Shown here piece after piece: positions 20,501 through 31,634 of a stretch of DNA of 64,000 nucleotides. Numbering within the stretch: the first letter of the stretch is position 1; the number at the start of each line of letters is the position of its first letter. The translations under genes and the position numbers were made by a program. This DNA is from CAVXJN01 sp963762165. Its GTDB lineage: Bacteria > Pseudomonadota > Gammaproteobacteria > JASBUN01. The stretch covers positions 1,426,001 through 1,490,000 of the forward strand of contig CAVXJN010000003.1 of the NCBI GenBank assembly GCA_963762165.1, given 5' to 3'. Below the pieces are notes generated by a model. That model was not told the origin of the DNA. It did no database searches and saw nothing but the letters and a program-made list of their open reading frames with translations.

Positions 20501-21472
20501 CGGCGGCTATGTGCGGAGTCGCGCGCGCAATTGCACCGCGTTTGGTCGGAGACCACTTACCGCATGCAGTCGCTGCGCGACAATCCGGATTGCGCGCAAC
20601 AGGAATACGACCGTTTGCTGGATCAGAACGATCCCGGGCTGCACGTCGCCCTGGCCTTTGAAATGCAGGACGACCCGGCGGCGCCTTATATCACTACCGG
20701 CGCGCGGCCGCGGGTTGCGGTGTTGCGCGAGCAGGGTGTCAACGGTCAGCAGGAGATGGCTGCCGCGTTCGATCGTGCCGGCTTCGCCGCCGTAGACGTG
20801 CACATGAGTGACATCATTGTTGGGCGGGTGCAGTTGGACGGTTTCAGTGGGGCCGTCGCCTGCGGCGGATTTTCCTATGGCGATGTACTCGGCGCCGGCG
20901 AGGGTTGGGCCAAATCGATTCTGTTCAACGATCGCGCGCGTGCGCAGTTCGAGGCATTTTTCCGCCGCGCGGACAGTTTTGCTTTGGGCGTCTGCAACGG
21001 CTGCCAGATGATGTCGAATCTGCGGGAACTGATTCCCGGCGCGCAGTCGTGGCCCCATTTCGTGCGCAATCAATCCGAGCAGTTCGAAGCCCGGTTCGCC
21101 ATGGTCGAAGTGCTTGATTCGCCATCGCTGTTTTTCCGCGACATGGCGGGGTCGCGCATGCCCATCGCGGTGGCTCATGGAGAAGGAAGGGCGGAGTTTG
21201 CCCGGGATCCGCAGAGCCTGATCGAGGATCGTTTGGCCGCACTGCGCTTTGTGGACAACCACGGCGTTGCCACGGAGCACTACCCTCAAAATCCGAATGG
21301 ATCGCCGCTGGGGATTACCGGCCTCACCACGGCCGAGGGACGCTTCACCATCTTGATGCCGCATCCGGAGCGTGTATTCCGCGCCGCGCAGCACTCCTGG
21401 CATCCGCCCGAATGGCAAGAAGAGGCTCCCTGGATGCGGATGTTCCGTAACGCTCGCGCCTGGGTGGGCTGA
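17579..21472 (+). CDS. purL: Phosphoribosylformylglycinamidine synthase (single-chain PurL)
   Basis: This is the large 1,297-residue PurL of proteobacteria, converting FGAR, glutamine and ATP to FGAM in purine synthesis. It contains an N-terminal PurS-like domain (1-150), two AIR-synthase-like halves with the substrate loop VETHNHPTAISPFPGAATG, and a C-terminal class I glutamine amidotransferase with the nucleophile in GVCNGCQMMSNL and His/Glu in PHPER. It is intact over 3.9 kb, in contrast with the frameshifts in other genes here. It stands alone, with a hairpin upstream and msrP about 90 bases downstream. Confidence 0.97.
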   Translation: MLRLRGGPALSSFRVEKLCAALRQQGVEVADVYAEFVHFVDTERTLNHQQRGILDRILQYGPHHGRQPGEPGTLIVVVPRLGTISPWSSKATDIAHNCGLSDVSRIERGVAYHLHGAGGPLQGDALKRALPLLYDRMTETVLRSFGDADALFRHGAPRPVRTVDILGEGRAALERANRDWGLALADDEIDYLVENFLALRRNPTDVELMMFAQANSEHCRHKIFNADWVIDGRSMERSLFTMIRNTHARTNEDVLSAYRDNAAVIAGFTGSRFAPDSESGEYRHVDEHLPILMKVETHNHPTAISPFPGAATGSGGEIRDEGATGRGSKPKAGLSGFSVSNLRLPGAERPWETDHGRPGRIVSALQIMVDGPLGAAAFNNEFGRPAICGYFRTYEERVPGPTGTEIRGYHKPIMLAGGVGNMRADMVSKGRIEPGAQLVVLGGPAMLIGLGGGAASSMATGESAEDLDFASVQRGNPEMQRRCQEVIDRCCALGGENPIVSIHDVGAGGLSNAMPELVNDSGRGGHFELRTIPSDDQSMAPMEIWCNEAQERYVMAIDPARMAVFQNLCERERCPYALIGEATGEQQLVLGDGHFDNTPIDMPMEVLLGKPPKMLREVQRHPFHKPEFETAGIDIAEAAERILQLPTVADKTFLITIGDRTVTGLVSRDQMVGPWQVPVADVGVTCTDYRGYTGEAMAIGERTPIALVHHAASARMAVGEALTNLAAASIPELKRVVLSANWMVPAGHPGEDAGLYDAVHAVGMELCPALGIAIPVGKDSMSMKTVWQAGGEQRSVTAPLSLVITAFAPVEDVRRTLTPQLRTDCGDTDLLLVDLGKGRNRLAGSALAQVYKQVGHHPPDVDDAGALRSFFKTVQNLNSAGLLLAYHDRSDGGLFATVCEMAFAGHCGVSVQLDDLGDEPLAAMFTEELGAIVQVRRTDTGAVLQQFHDAGLGRYCHVIGSLNDRDQVEFSFEKRRLCAESRAQLHRVWSETTYRMQSLRDNPDCAQQEYDRLLDQNDPGLHVALAFEMQDDPAAPYITTGARPRVAVLREQGVNGQQEMAAAFDRAGFAAVDVHMSDIIVGRVQLDGFSGAVACGGFSYGDVLGAGEGWAKSILFNDRARAQFEAFFRRADSFALGVCNGCQMMSNLRELIPGAQSWPHFVRNQSEQFEARFAMVEVLDSPSLFFRDMAGSRMPIAVAHGEGRAEFARDPQSLIEDRLAALRFVDNHGVATEHYPQNPNGSPLGITGLTTAEGRFTILMPHPERVFRAAQHSWHPPEWQEEAPWMRMFRNARAWVG

Positions 21473-21559
21473 AGCAGGGAGCGGGCCATTGCAGGCCACT
21501 CAGTGAACTATTTTGCTGCCTGGCGGTCTTTAAATCAGGGCCACCGCTGGGGAGGGAAG

Positions 21560-22535
<976 letters not shown>

Positions 22536-22538
22536 GCG

Positions 22539-23156
22539 ATGGGGCAGGTGAAACGGCGCTATTACAAAGTCGCGGTGTTTGGTTTGTGCCTGCTGCCGCT
22601 GGGAATGTTGGTCTGGCAGGCCGCGTTCCATGATCTTGGTGCAAATCCGGTCGAATCCTTACTGCACCGCACCGGCGACTGGACGCTACGGTTCCTGCTG
22701 ATCGTCTTGGCGGTGACGCCATTGCGGCGACTCACCGGCTGGAACGAACTGCAGCAATCGCGACGCATGCTGGGCCTGTTTGCGTTCTTCTATGCGACGC
22801 TGCATTTCTCGGTTTATGCATTCCTCGACCTGGGATTGGATTGGGGTTTTCTCGCCGAAGATATCGCCAAACGGCCGTATATCACGGTGGGTTTTACGGC
22901 CTGGGTCTTGTTGGTACCGCTGGCGTTGACCTCGACCCGCGGCATGATGCGTCGCCTCGGCAGGCGTTGGAAACAACTGCACCGCGTGATCTACATCATC
23001 GGCCCGCTCGGCGTGGTGCATTATTACTGGCTGGTCAAGGCGGACGTGCGCGAGCCGCTGGTCTACGGGAGTATTCTGGTAGTGCTGCTGACCCTGCGAC
23101 TGAATTGGTGGGTTCGGCGGCGGATACTTTCCCCGGCGCGCTCGGCGGCGGGCTGA
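22539..23156 (+). CDS. msrQ: Heme-binding membrane subunit MsrQ
   Basis: MsrQ (YedZ) is an inner-membrane b-type cytochrome of the ferric-reductase fold that passes electrons from quinones or flavin reductase to periplasmic MsrP. The 205-residue protein has about six hydrophobic segments, with heme-ligand-type His residues in FYATLHFSVYAFLDL and in RWKQLHRVIYIIGPLGVVHYYW. It is co-directional with msrP and only three bases downstream, so the pair is an operon. The gene is convergent with the ATPase gene at 23189. Confidence 0.92.
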   Translation: MGQVKRRYYKVAVFGLCLLPLGMLVWQAAFHDLGANPVESLLHRTGDWTLRFLLIVLAVTPLRRLTGWNELQQSRRMLGLFAFFYATLHFSVYAFLDLGLDWGFLAEDIAKRPYITVGFTAWVLLVPLALTSTRGMMRRLGRRWKQLHRVIYIIGPLGVVHYYWLVKADVREPLVYGSILVVLLTLRLNWWVRRRILSPARSAAG

Positions 23157-23188
23157 CGGTAACTGCCAGCGCCCCGGAGCGCCCCGGG

Positions 23189-24088
23189 TCAGCGCGAAAG
23201 GTCGTCGTCCAGAGAAGTTCGCCCGGCCCAGTCGCGGGCGAAATGCCAGGCCGTACGACCGCTGCGCGAGCCCCGCGCCAACGCCCATTGCAACGCGGCT
23301 CGGCGCCATTCCGCGTCTTCATCCTGACCCGTCTGAATACCGAGGCGCGTCAGCCAATAGGCGGCGATCGCCAGATAATCGTCCTGGCGGAATGGATGGA
23401 ACGACAGCCAAAGGCCGAAGCGGTCGGACAGGGCGATTTTCTCTTCCGTTGCCTCGCCCGGATGAATCTCACCATCCACGGCGCGGGCATCGCGATTTTC
23501 CTGCAGCGTTTCCGGCATCAGGTGCCTACGATTCGACGTCGCATAGATGACGACATTGTCGGCGGTTTCGCTGATGGAGCCGTCGAGAACGACTTTGAGC
23601 GCTTTGTAGCTCGGGTCGTTGGCCTCGAACGACAGGTCGTCGCAATACACCATGAATCGTTCCGGACGTGAGTAGAGCAATTCGACGATCTGCGGCAGGT
23701 CGACCAGATCCTGGCGATCGACTTCGATGAGACGCAGGCCCTGGTGAGCGTGTTCGCTCAACAGTGCTTTGACCAAGGACGACTTGCCGGTACCGCGGGA
23801 ACCCCAGAGCAGTGCGTTATTGGCAGGGAGGCCGCGCAGGAACTGCATGGTATTGCGTCCGAGTTCGCGCTTCTGCCGGTCGACGCAGAGCAGGTCCTGC
23901 AACCGCCTGGCCGCCGGATGGGCGACGGGCGCGAGCCAGCCTTCGCCGCCGTGCCGGCGCCAACGAAAAGCGCTGGATGCTTCCCAATCGGTCTCACCCG
24001 CAGCGGGAGGAACCAGACGCTGTACGGCGTCGCTGAGGTTTTCCAGTTGCGCGGCGATGCGCGCCAGCAGTTCGGCTTGTTCATTCAT
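23189..24088 (-). CDS. DUF815 family AAA+ ATPase
   Basis: This 299-residue cytoplasmic ATPase belongs to the uncharacterised DUF815 family. It has an N-terminal helical region (1-75), Walker A GSRGTGKSSLVKALL (about residues 96-110), Walker B in FMVYCDDLSFE and a sensor-type stretch VVIYATSNRRHLMPE. The ATG at 24088 fits the family's usual start. The function is not known. The gene stands alone between the convergent msrQ and a divergently placed response regulator, giving no functional hint. Confidence 0.88.
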   Translation of the reverse strand: MNEQAELLARIAAQLENLSDAVQRLVPPAAGETDWEASSAFRWRRHGGEGWLAPVAHPAARRLQDLLCVDRQKRELGRNTMQFLRGLPANNALLWGSRGTGKSSLVKALLSEHAHQGLRLIEVDRQDLVDLPQIVELLYSRPERFMVYCDDLSFEANDPSYKALKVVLDGSISETADNVVIYATSNRRHLMPETLQENRDARAVDGEIHPGEATEEKIALSDRFGLWLSFHPFRQDDYLAIAAYWLTRLGIQTGQDEDAEWRRAALQWALARGSRSGRTAWHFARDWAGRTSLDDDLSR

Positions 24089-24163
24089 GAAGCGAAATCG
24101 GCACTGATTTGGGCAGGGCGGCAGATATAGCAGGGATCGCGCCCGTGGTGCAAGTCGTAAGCT

Positions 24164-24556
24164 TCAGGGTGCCGGTTGTCGCGCCCGGGCCTGAAAGCTG
24201 CGCACCAGCCCTTGAATCTTGCCTGCGGATACTGGTTTCACGACAAATCCCTTGGCGCCGAGTTGCACGGCCTGCCGGACATGTTCAACGCTGCTGTCGA
24301 CGCTGACCATGACGACGTAGGCGGCGGGGTTGTCCCCCATGATTTCCTGCAATACTTCCATGCCGTTCTTGCCCGGCATATTGATATCAAGCAACACGAT
24401 GTCGGGCCGGAAGCGGTGGTAGGATCGCACGGCATCGTCGCCGTTGGTCGCGCTGGCGACGACTTGGCAATGCGCTTGGCGCAGCATGGTACGAAGCAGT
24501 TCGCCCATCATGCTGACATCATCAACGATCATTACGGTCGGGGTTGAGTTCACCAC
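24164..24556 (-). CDS. Stand-alone receiver-domain response regulator (CheY-like)
   Basis: This 130-residue protein is a single receiver domain without an output domain. It has the acidic pocket in MIVDDVSMM, the phospho-acceptor Asp in DIVLLDINMPG, a Ser in VMVSVDSS and the conserved Lys in GFVVKPVS. It starts with GTG (a tandem GTG GTG; AGGGATG lies upstream). No histidine kinase adjoins it. It may be a CheY-type motility regulator or a phosphorelay intermediate; the two chemoreceptor genes in this window make the first plausible but do not prove it. Confidence 0.88.
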   Translation of the reverse strand: MVNSTPTVMIVDDVSMMGELLRTMLRQAHCQVVASATNGDDAVRSYHRFRPDIVLLDINMPGKNGMEVLQEIMGDNPAAYVVMVSVDSSVEHVRQAVQLGAKGFVVKPVSAGKIQGLVRSFQARARQPAP

Positions 24557-24666
24557 ACGACGTCATCCCTGGCTGCAAATAGCTGCTTGCGCGATGCCGA
24601 AACAAAATACAGATGCAACTCAATATAGCGGCCACGACTGTCAGGACTTGAAGGGCCGCGGCTGAC

Positions 24667-26335
<1,669 letters not shown>

Positions 26336-26595
26336 ATCGGACCGGGATCGCTTTGTTAGATAAGGAGGATGAGTGGATTTGACCTAGTATAACGAGCGTT
26401 TTCGACGGGAAGCAAAAAGCTTGGCGCGTCCGGATCGTGGTCCCGCAATGGCGGGTACCGGCGCGTTCCGATCGCGCGCAATCCACACATGGACCGAGCG
26501 CAGCGCATGCGGTCGACGTTCCAGACAGGGTCGGTCATACTTGCGCTACGTCCACGCGAATTCTAACCCGTTCGGGCGACCTCCTGGAGCAACAC

Positions 26596-27558
26596 ATGAG
26601 CGGTCCCACGCAATCCGGGGTTTCGGTGTATCTGGGTGCGGCGCTCGCGGCCTACAACTTCGGGTCGCAGCATCCTTTCGGTCCGCAGCGTCATTGGGCA
26701 TTTCAAGAGCGCCTGGAAAGAGAAGGGCTGTTGGCTCGAGTCAACGTATGCGAACCCGCCCAGGCCGCGCCGATTACCCTGGCGTATTTCCACACCCTGC
26801 GTCACATTGCCGAGATTCGTTTGCGATCCGCGGCCGGCAAGGGCTTTCTCGATTGCGGCGACACACCCGCGTTCCCGGGCATGTATACCGCTGCTGCTAC
26901 GGTGGTAGGCACGACGCTGGACGCGCTGCAGCGCATGTTTGAAGCCGATGGTTGCCGGCGCGCGTTCGTACCGATCGCCGGACTCCATCACGCCCGCCGT
27001 GATGGAGCTGCGGGATTTTGCGTGTTCAACGATTGTGGCGTTGCGATCGAAGCCGCGTTTCGCGATTACGGCTTGGAGCGGGTCGGATACGTCGACATCG
27101 ACGCCCATCACGGCGACGGAGTCTACTACGGATTCGAAGAGAACCCCGGGGTGATCATCGCCGATATTCACGAAGACGGCGATTACCTTTACCCGGGCAG
27201 CGGCAGTGCTGCAGAGAGCGGCCGCGGCCGCGCCAGGGGCACCAAGCGCAATGTGCCAATGCCACCGGAGTCGGGCGATCGGGATTTCATGCGCGTCTGG
27301 GGCGGCATCGAAGATTTCCTGGTCGAGCATCGCCCGCAACTGCTTATGCTGCAGTGTGGCGCCGATTGCTTGGCAGGCGATCCGTTGACGCATTTGCGTT
27401 ACAGCGCAACCGTGCACCGCCATGTAGCCCAACGCATGTGCGCGTTGGCCGCTCGTTATTGTGACGGGCGCCTGCTTGCCATGGGCGGTGGCGGTTACGA
27501 TCTCGAGAATCTCGCCACCGCTTGGTGTGCGGTGGTCGAATCGATGCTCGAAGATTGA
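26596..27558 (+). CDS. Histone deacetylase superfamily amidohydrolase
   Basis: This is a 320-residue zinc-dependent deacetylase/amidohydrolase of the HDAC/AcuC/acetylpolyamine amidohydrolase superfamily. Catalytic motifs are all visible: the His pair in GLHHARRDGAAGFCVFND, the zinc ligands in VDIDAHHGDGV, a later Asp in DCLAGDPLTH and the transition-state Tyr in GGGGYDLENL. ATG 26596 follows CTGGAG. Bacterial relatives act on acetylated lysine, acetoin-related proteins or acetylpolyamines, so the substrate is open. No acetyltransferase or polyamine gene adjoins. The 260 bases separating it from ettA hold no gene. Confidence 0.88.
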   Translation: MSGPTQSGVSVYLGAALAAYNFGSQHPFGPQRHWAFQERLEREGLLARVNVCEPAQAAPITLAYFHTLRHIAEIRLRSAAGKGFLDCGDTPAFPGMYTAAATVVGTTLDALQRMFEADGCRRAFVPIAGLHHARRDGAAGFCVFNDCGVAIEAAFRDYGLERVGYVDIDAHHGDGVYYGFEENPGVIIADIHEDGDYLYPGSGSAAESGRGRARGTKRNVPMPPESGDRDFMRVWGGIEDFLVEHRPQLLMLQCGADCLAGDPLTHLRYSATVHRHVAQRMCALAARYCDGRLLAMGGGGYDLENLATAWCAVVESMLED

Positions 27559-27800
27559 ACCTCGCCGAGCCCGGACCCGCAATCCCCGCGCGCCCCCCAT
27601 GTTCGCCTGGCGAATGCAGAATTCCGGCCAGGGGTGGGGCCGCAGAGCGCCCCTCGCGATTCCCGACCCCGGGCGCTGCGCCCAAGCCCGCGTTGCGCGC
27701 GCAGCCCCGCACGTAAGTATCTGTTGCTGCGAGCGTGCAGCCGGGACGCCATAGTGTCGGCGTAGCCCCGCTGCGCCATGCAGGAACGGGCCAGATCAGG
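27559..27800. other. GC-rich intergenic stretch upstream of the glyA leader
   Basis: About 240 bases between the deacetylase gene and the glyA promoter region are extremely GC-rich and full of short inverted repeats, but no frame codes for a recognisable protein and I see no tRNA or known RNA. It may carry the end of the deacetylase transcript. Confidence 0.5.
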
Positions 27801-27926
27801 TATGATTTATGACTTTTCCAGGCCTTAATCCCCTGTTTTCACCGGCGGACGGAGCCGGTGCGCAGAGCACGCCCTATGCGTGCCCGACAGCGCCCGGCCT
27901 CTGGGGTCGTTATGAGAGAGGTAGGT
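27801..27926 (+). promoter_or_regulatory. glyA promoter (-10) and structured 5' leader
   Basis: TATGAT at 27801-27806 is a good -10, giving a leader of roughly 110 bases. The leader can fold as a three-way junction: AGGCC (27820-27824) with GGCCT (27896-27900) closes it; ACCGGC (27841-27846) with GCCGGT (27854-27859) and GCACGC (27867-27872) with GCGTGC (27878-27883) form two perfect 6-bp hairpins inside. CTGGGG follows the closing helix. The arrangement suggests a cis-regulatory RNA for one-carbon/glycine metabolism. I cannot match it securely to a known riboswitch class. Confidence 0.4.
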
Positions 27927-29180
27927 ATGTTTCCGAAAAATATGACGATTTCTGAATTCGATGAGGAGTTGGCTGCGGCCATCGACGGAGAGCGGGTCCG
28001 CCAGGAAGAGCACATCGAGTTGATCGCCTCGGAAAACTACGCCAGCCCCATGGTTTTGGAAGCTCAGGGCTCCGTTCTCACCAACAAATACGCCGAGGGT
28101 TATCCCGGCAAGCGCTATTACGGCGGCTGCGAGTTCGTCGATATTGCCGAGCAGTTGGCCATCGACCGCTTGAAAACGCTGTTCGATGCCGATTACGCCA
28201 ACGTTCAGCCCCATTCCGGTTCCCAGGCCAACGCGGCGGTCCTGCTGGCGTTGCTCAAACCGGGCGATACCATCCTCGGCATGAGTCTCGCCCACGGCGG
28301 TCATCTCACCCATGGCGCGAAAGTGAACTTTTCCGGCAAGATCTTTAACGCGGTGCAATACGGTACCGACGACGAGGGCTATATCGATTATGACGAAATC
28401 GAGCGCCTGGCGCGTGAACATCGCCCGCGTATGATCATCGCCGGCTTTTCGGCCTATTCGCGGGTGATGGACTGGCAGCGATTTCGCGCCATCGCCGACG
28501 CGGTCGGCGCCTATTTGATGGTCGACATGGCGCACGTAGCCGGACTGGTGGCCGCTGGCGTTTACCCGAGCCCGGTACAAATCGCCGACGTCACCACATC
28601 GACTACTCACAAGACCCTGCGTGGACCGCGTGGCGGCATCATTCTCGCCAAATCCAATCCCGAGATCGAAAAAAAGCTCAGCTCACTGGTATTCCCGGGA
28701 ACCCAGGGCGGTCCGCTGATGCATGTGATCGCCGCCAAAGCAGTCGCCTTCAAGGAAGCGCTGCAGCCGGAATTTCGAGAGTACCAACGTCAGGTGGTCG
28801 CCAATGCGCACGCAATGGCTTCGGTGATGATGGAGCGAGGCTACAAACTGGTTTCCGGAGGCACCGACAATCATTTGTTTCTGGTGAGCCTGGTGGATAA
28901 AGGCATCACCGGTAAGGACGCCGATGCCGCACTGAGTTCGGCCAATATCACTGTCAACAAGAACGCCGTGCCCAACGATCCGCAGTCACCGTTCGTCACC
29001 AGTGGCATTCGCATCGGCACTCCGGCTATCACCACCCGCGGTTGCGGTGAGGCGCAGGTGCGCGAGCTTGCGGGTTGGATCTGCGACGTGCTCGATGATG
29101 TCGAAAACACCGAAACCATCGATCGTGTCAAAGAGCAGGTACTCGCGTTGTGCCGCAAATTCCCGGTATATGAGCACTGA
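27927..29180 (+). CDS. glyA: Serine hydroxymethyltransferase
   Basis: GlyA is a cytoplasmic PLP enzyme that interconverts serine and glycine while charging tetrahydrofolate with a one-carbon unit. The 417-residue protein has the usual start (MFPKNMTISEFDEEL), the ENYASPMVLEAQGS substrate region, and the PLP-binding Lys in TTSTTHKTLRGPRGG. ATG 27927 follows an AGGTAGG-type Shine-Dalgarno; ATG 27912 is an alternative with a five-residue longer product. nrdR follows about 100 bases later, the conserved glyA-nrdR-rib order of many gammaproteobacteria. Confidence 0.97.
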   Translation: MFPKNMTISEFDEELAAAIDGERVRQEEHIELIASENYASPMVLEAQGSVLTNKYAEGYPGKRYYGGCEFVDIAEQLAIDRLKTLFDADYANVQPHSGSQANAAVLLALLKPGDTILGMSLAHGGHLTHGAKVNFSGKIFNAVQYGTDDEGYIDYDEIERLAREHRPRMIIAGFSAYSRVMDWQRFRAIADAVGAYLMVDMAHVAGLVAAGVYPSPVQIADVTTSTTHKTLRGPRGGIILAKSNPEIEKKLSSLVFPGTQGGPLMHVIAAKAVAFKEALQPEFREYQRQVVANAHAMASVMMERGYKLVSGGTDNHLFLVSLVDKGITGKDADAALSSANITVNKNAVPNDPQSPFVTSGIRIGTPAITTRGCGEAQVRELAGWICDVLDDVENTETIDRVKEQVLALCRKFPVYEH

Positions 29181-29276
29181 GCGTGTAAACCAGGCGGGCG
29201 CGCAATGACCGCCCACGTTCGCTCACCGGCGAACCGGGATCGGCACTTGCGATCCCGTACTGGCGGGGGTTGATGC

Positions 29277-29795
29277 ATGCGTTGCCCGTTTTGTGCTGCC
29301 CAGGATACCAAGGTGGTCGATTCCCGGTTGGCCGGAGACGGCGATCAGATTCGACGGCGGCGTGAATGTTTGTCCTGTGGTGAGCGCTTCACGACCTATG
29401 AGTTTGCCGAATTGCGCATGCCGCGAGTGATAAAAACCGACGGCACGCGTGAGGATTTCAGCGAGGAAAAGCTGCGCACCGGTTTTCTGCGGGCATTGGA
29501 AAAACGTCCTGTCGGTACGGAGCAGATCGAGGCGGCGCTGAACCGGGTCAAACATGCGCTGCACACCATGGGCGAACGCGAAATCGGCTCACGGATGATC
29601 GGCGAACGGGTAATGAATGAATTGCGGGAATTGGATCAAGTGGCGTACGTGCGTTTCGCATCGGTGTATCGCAGTTTCGAAGATGTGAATGCGTTTCGCG
29701 AAGAGATCGAGCGGCTCGAGAACTCGCCGACGGCGGAATTGAAAAAACATCAGTTGCCCTTGCTGCCGGGCGAGACCGGCGGCAGTGAGCGTTGA
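29277..29795 (+). CDS. nrdR: Transcriptional repressor NrdR
   Basis: NrdR represses ribonucleotide reductase genes by sensing ATP/dATP. The 172-residue protein has the N-terminal zinc ribbon (MRCPFC with CLSCGERF) and an ATP-cone domain from about residue 49 (RVIKTDGTREDFSEEKL). It is slightly longer than the usual 150 residues because of a charged C-terminal tail. It leads the riboflavin operon; its stop lies 10 bases before ribD's likely ATG. Confidence 0.96.
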   Translation: MRCPFCAAQDTKVVDSRLAGDGDQIRRRRECLSCGERFTTYEFAELRMPRVIKTDGTREDFSEEKLRTGFLRALEKRPVGTEQIEAALNRVKHALHTMGEREIGSRMIGERVMNELRELDQVAYVRFASVYRSFEDVNAFREEIERLENSPTAELKKHQLPLLPGETGGSER

Positions 29796-29805
29796 CGGCA
29801 CCGCC

Positions 29806-30924
29806 ATGACCGCGGCTGCCGACCACGAATTCATGGCGCTGGCACTGCGCCTCGCCGAGCGCGGCTTGTACAGTACGGACCCTAATCCGAGGGTCGGCTG
29901 CGTGCTGGTGCGCGACGGCGCGATTTTGGGCCAAGGCTGGCACGAGCGGGCCGGCGGCGCCCATGCGGAGGTGGCCGCGTTGGCGGATGCGGGGGGGGAT
30001 GCGCGCGGCGCGAGCGCCTACGTGACCCTCGAACCGTGTTCTCACCACGGCCGAACACCGCCGTGCAGCAATGCGCTGATCGAGGCTGGGGTCAGGCGGG
30101 TAGTGGCGGCCATGCAGGACCCGAACCCGCAGGTTGCAGGCAGCGGTTTGGCGCAGTTGCGCGCCGCGGGTGTGGAAACCGAGGTCGGACTGATGGCAGC
30201 CCAAGCCGAAGCGCTGAATGCAGGTTTCATCATGCGCATGCGACACGGCCGCCCGTTGGTGCGCTGCAAACTGGCGATGAGCCTGGATGGCCGCACGGCG
30301 ATGGCCGACGGCGAAAGTAAATGGATCACGGCAGCGGCCGCCCGTGCGGATGTCCATCGGTTGCGTGCCCGCAGTTCAGCGCTGATCAGTGGCATCGGAA
30401 CGGTTCTTGCCGACGATCCGCAATTGACGGCGCGCATCCAAGACGGGGAGAACCCGGGTAACCGGCGCCAACCGCTGCGGGTGATCCTCGACCCGCACTT
30501 GAGCACGCCGCCGGCCGCACGCACGCTGCAATGTGAAGGTCGAACGCTTATCGTCACTGCAAGCGACAGTGATGGCGCCAGCGAACGCCTGCGCGCCGCG
30601 GGCGCTGAGGTAATCCGAATCGCCGGCGGCCCGGACGCCGTTGATCTGCTCGCCATGCTGGAATACTTGGCGAGCAACGAGCAGATCAACGAAGTGCTGT
30701 TGGAGACCGGCGCCACATTGAGCGGCGCTATGCTGAAGGCTGGGCTGGTGGACGAAATCGTGTTGTACGTTGCACCGCATTTCATGGGTGACGGCGCGCG
30801 CGGTTTGTTTCATTTGCCGGGCATTGAATGTATGGAGCAACGCTTGCAACTGGAAATCGCCGACATCCGTGCGGTGGGCGACGATTGGCGGATCATCGCG
30901 CGTCCACTGCCGCACACGCTCTGA
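29806..30924 (+). CDS. ribD: Bifunctional riboflavin deaminase/reductase RibD
   Basis: RibD carries out the second and third steps of riboflavin synthesis: deamination of the pyrimidine and reduction of the ribosyl side chain. The N-terminal cytidine-deaminase-like domain (about 1-145) has the zinc motifs HAEVAAL and PCSHHGRTPPC; the C-terminal reductase domain (about 146-370) starts RPLVRCKLAMSLDGRTA. ATG 29806 gives a normal N-terminus; a GTG at 29785 overlapping nrdR is an alternative. It is followed by ribE after eight bases. Confidence 0.95.
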   Translation: MTAAADHEFMALALRLAERGLYSTDPNPRVGCVLVRDGAILGQGWHERAGGAHAEVAALADAGGDARGASAYVTLEPCSHHGRTPPCSNALIEAGVRRVVAAMQDPNPQVAGSGLAQLRAAGVETEVGLMAAQAEALNAGFIMRMRHGRPLVRCKLAMSLDGRTAMADGESKWITAAAARADVHRLRARSSALISGIGTVLADDPQLTARIQDGENPGNRRQPLRVILDPHLSTPPAARTLQCEGRTLIVTASDSDGASERLRAAGAEVIRIAGGPDAVDLLAMLEYLASNEQINEVLLETGATLSGAMLKAGLVDEIVLYVAPHFMGDGARGLFHLPGIECMEQRLQLEIADIRAVGDDWRIIARPLPHTL

Positions 30925-30932
30925 GGTAAGTC

Positions 30933-31595
30933 GTGTTTACCAGGAATTATCGAAGCTGTCGGTGAGATCGCCGCTCTGCAACCCGGGGGCTCGGATCAGC
31001 GCCTGCGGGTGCGTACAGGTTCGCTCGAACTAGACGATGTGCGGCCGGGTGACAGTATTGCCGTCAGCGGCGTGTGCCTGACGGTAACCGAATTGCCCGG
31101 CGACGGGTTCTGGGCCGATGTGTCGGGGGAGACCTTGCAGCGGAGCATTTTCGGAACGCTGAGTACCGGTGCACGGGTCAACCTGGAGAAAGCGCTGCTG
31201 CCCCATACGCGACTCGGGGGGCATCTGGTAAGTGGTCATGTGGACGGCGTCGGCGAAATTACGGCAAGGCGGGGTGACGGCCGTTCAGTGCAGTTTCAGG
31301 TCAAGGCGCCCGATGCGCTGGCACGTTACATCGCGGAGAAGGGTTCGGTTTGCGTCGATGGAGTCAGCCTCACAGTCAATGCCGTACAAGGTTCGATTTT
31401 CGACCTGAATATCGTACCCCACACGCTCAAGAAACGACTATGGACGAGTATCGGCCCGGGCGTCGCGTCAATCTGGAAGTGGACTTGATCGCCCGCTATC
31501 TGGAACGCTTGCTGCTCGGCGAGCGGGCCGCCCAGGCCGATACCGGCATCAGTCGCGAATTTCTCGCTGCCCACGGGTTCACAGGCAACGAGTAG
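30933..31595 (+). CDS. ribE: Riboflavin synthase alpha chain (two frameshifts)
   Basis: Riboflavin synthase dismutates two lumazines to riboflavin. It starts with GTG 30933, after a GAGG Shine-Dalgarno, and reads VFTGIIEAVGEIAAL once a surplus A at 30942 is removed. The body has two lumazine-binding repeats with GDSIAVSGVCLTV and GSVCVDGVSLTVN. A second break at about 31432 is a missing A in an AAAA run; restoring it joins PHTLKK to TTMDEYRPGRRVNLEVDLIARYLERL. The restored length is about 220 residues, normal for the family. Homopolymer error is the best explanation. Confidence 0.93.
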
Positions 31596-31634
31596 GCGAT
31601 GTCTGCCAGCGATTCATCGGAAACGGCCACTGTC

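Noticed and set aside
27820..27926. Calling the glyA leader a ZTP riboswitch
   Set aside because: The end of the structure is similar, but other conserved ZTP positions could not be matched by eye; kept only as a structured leader.
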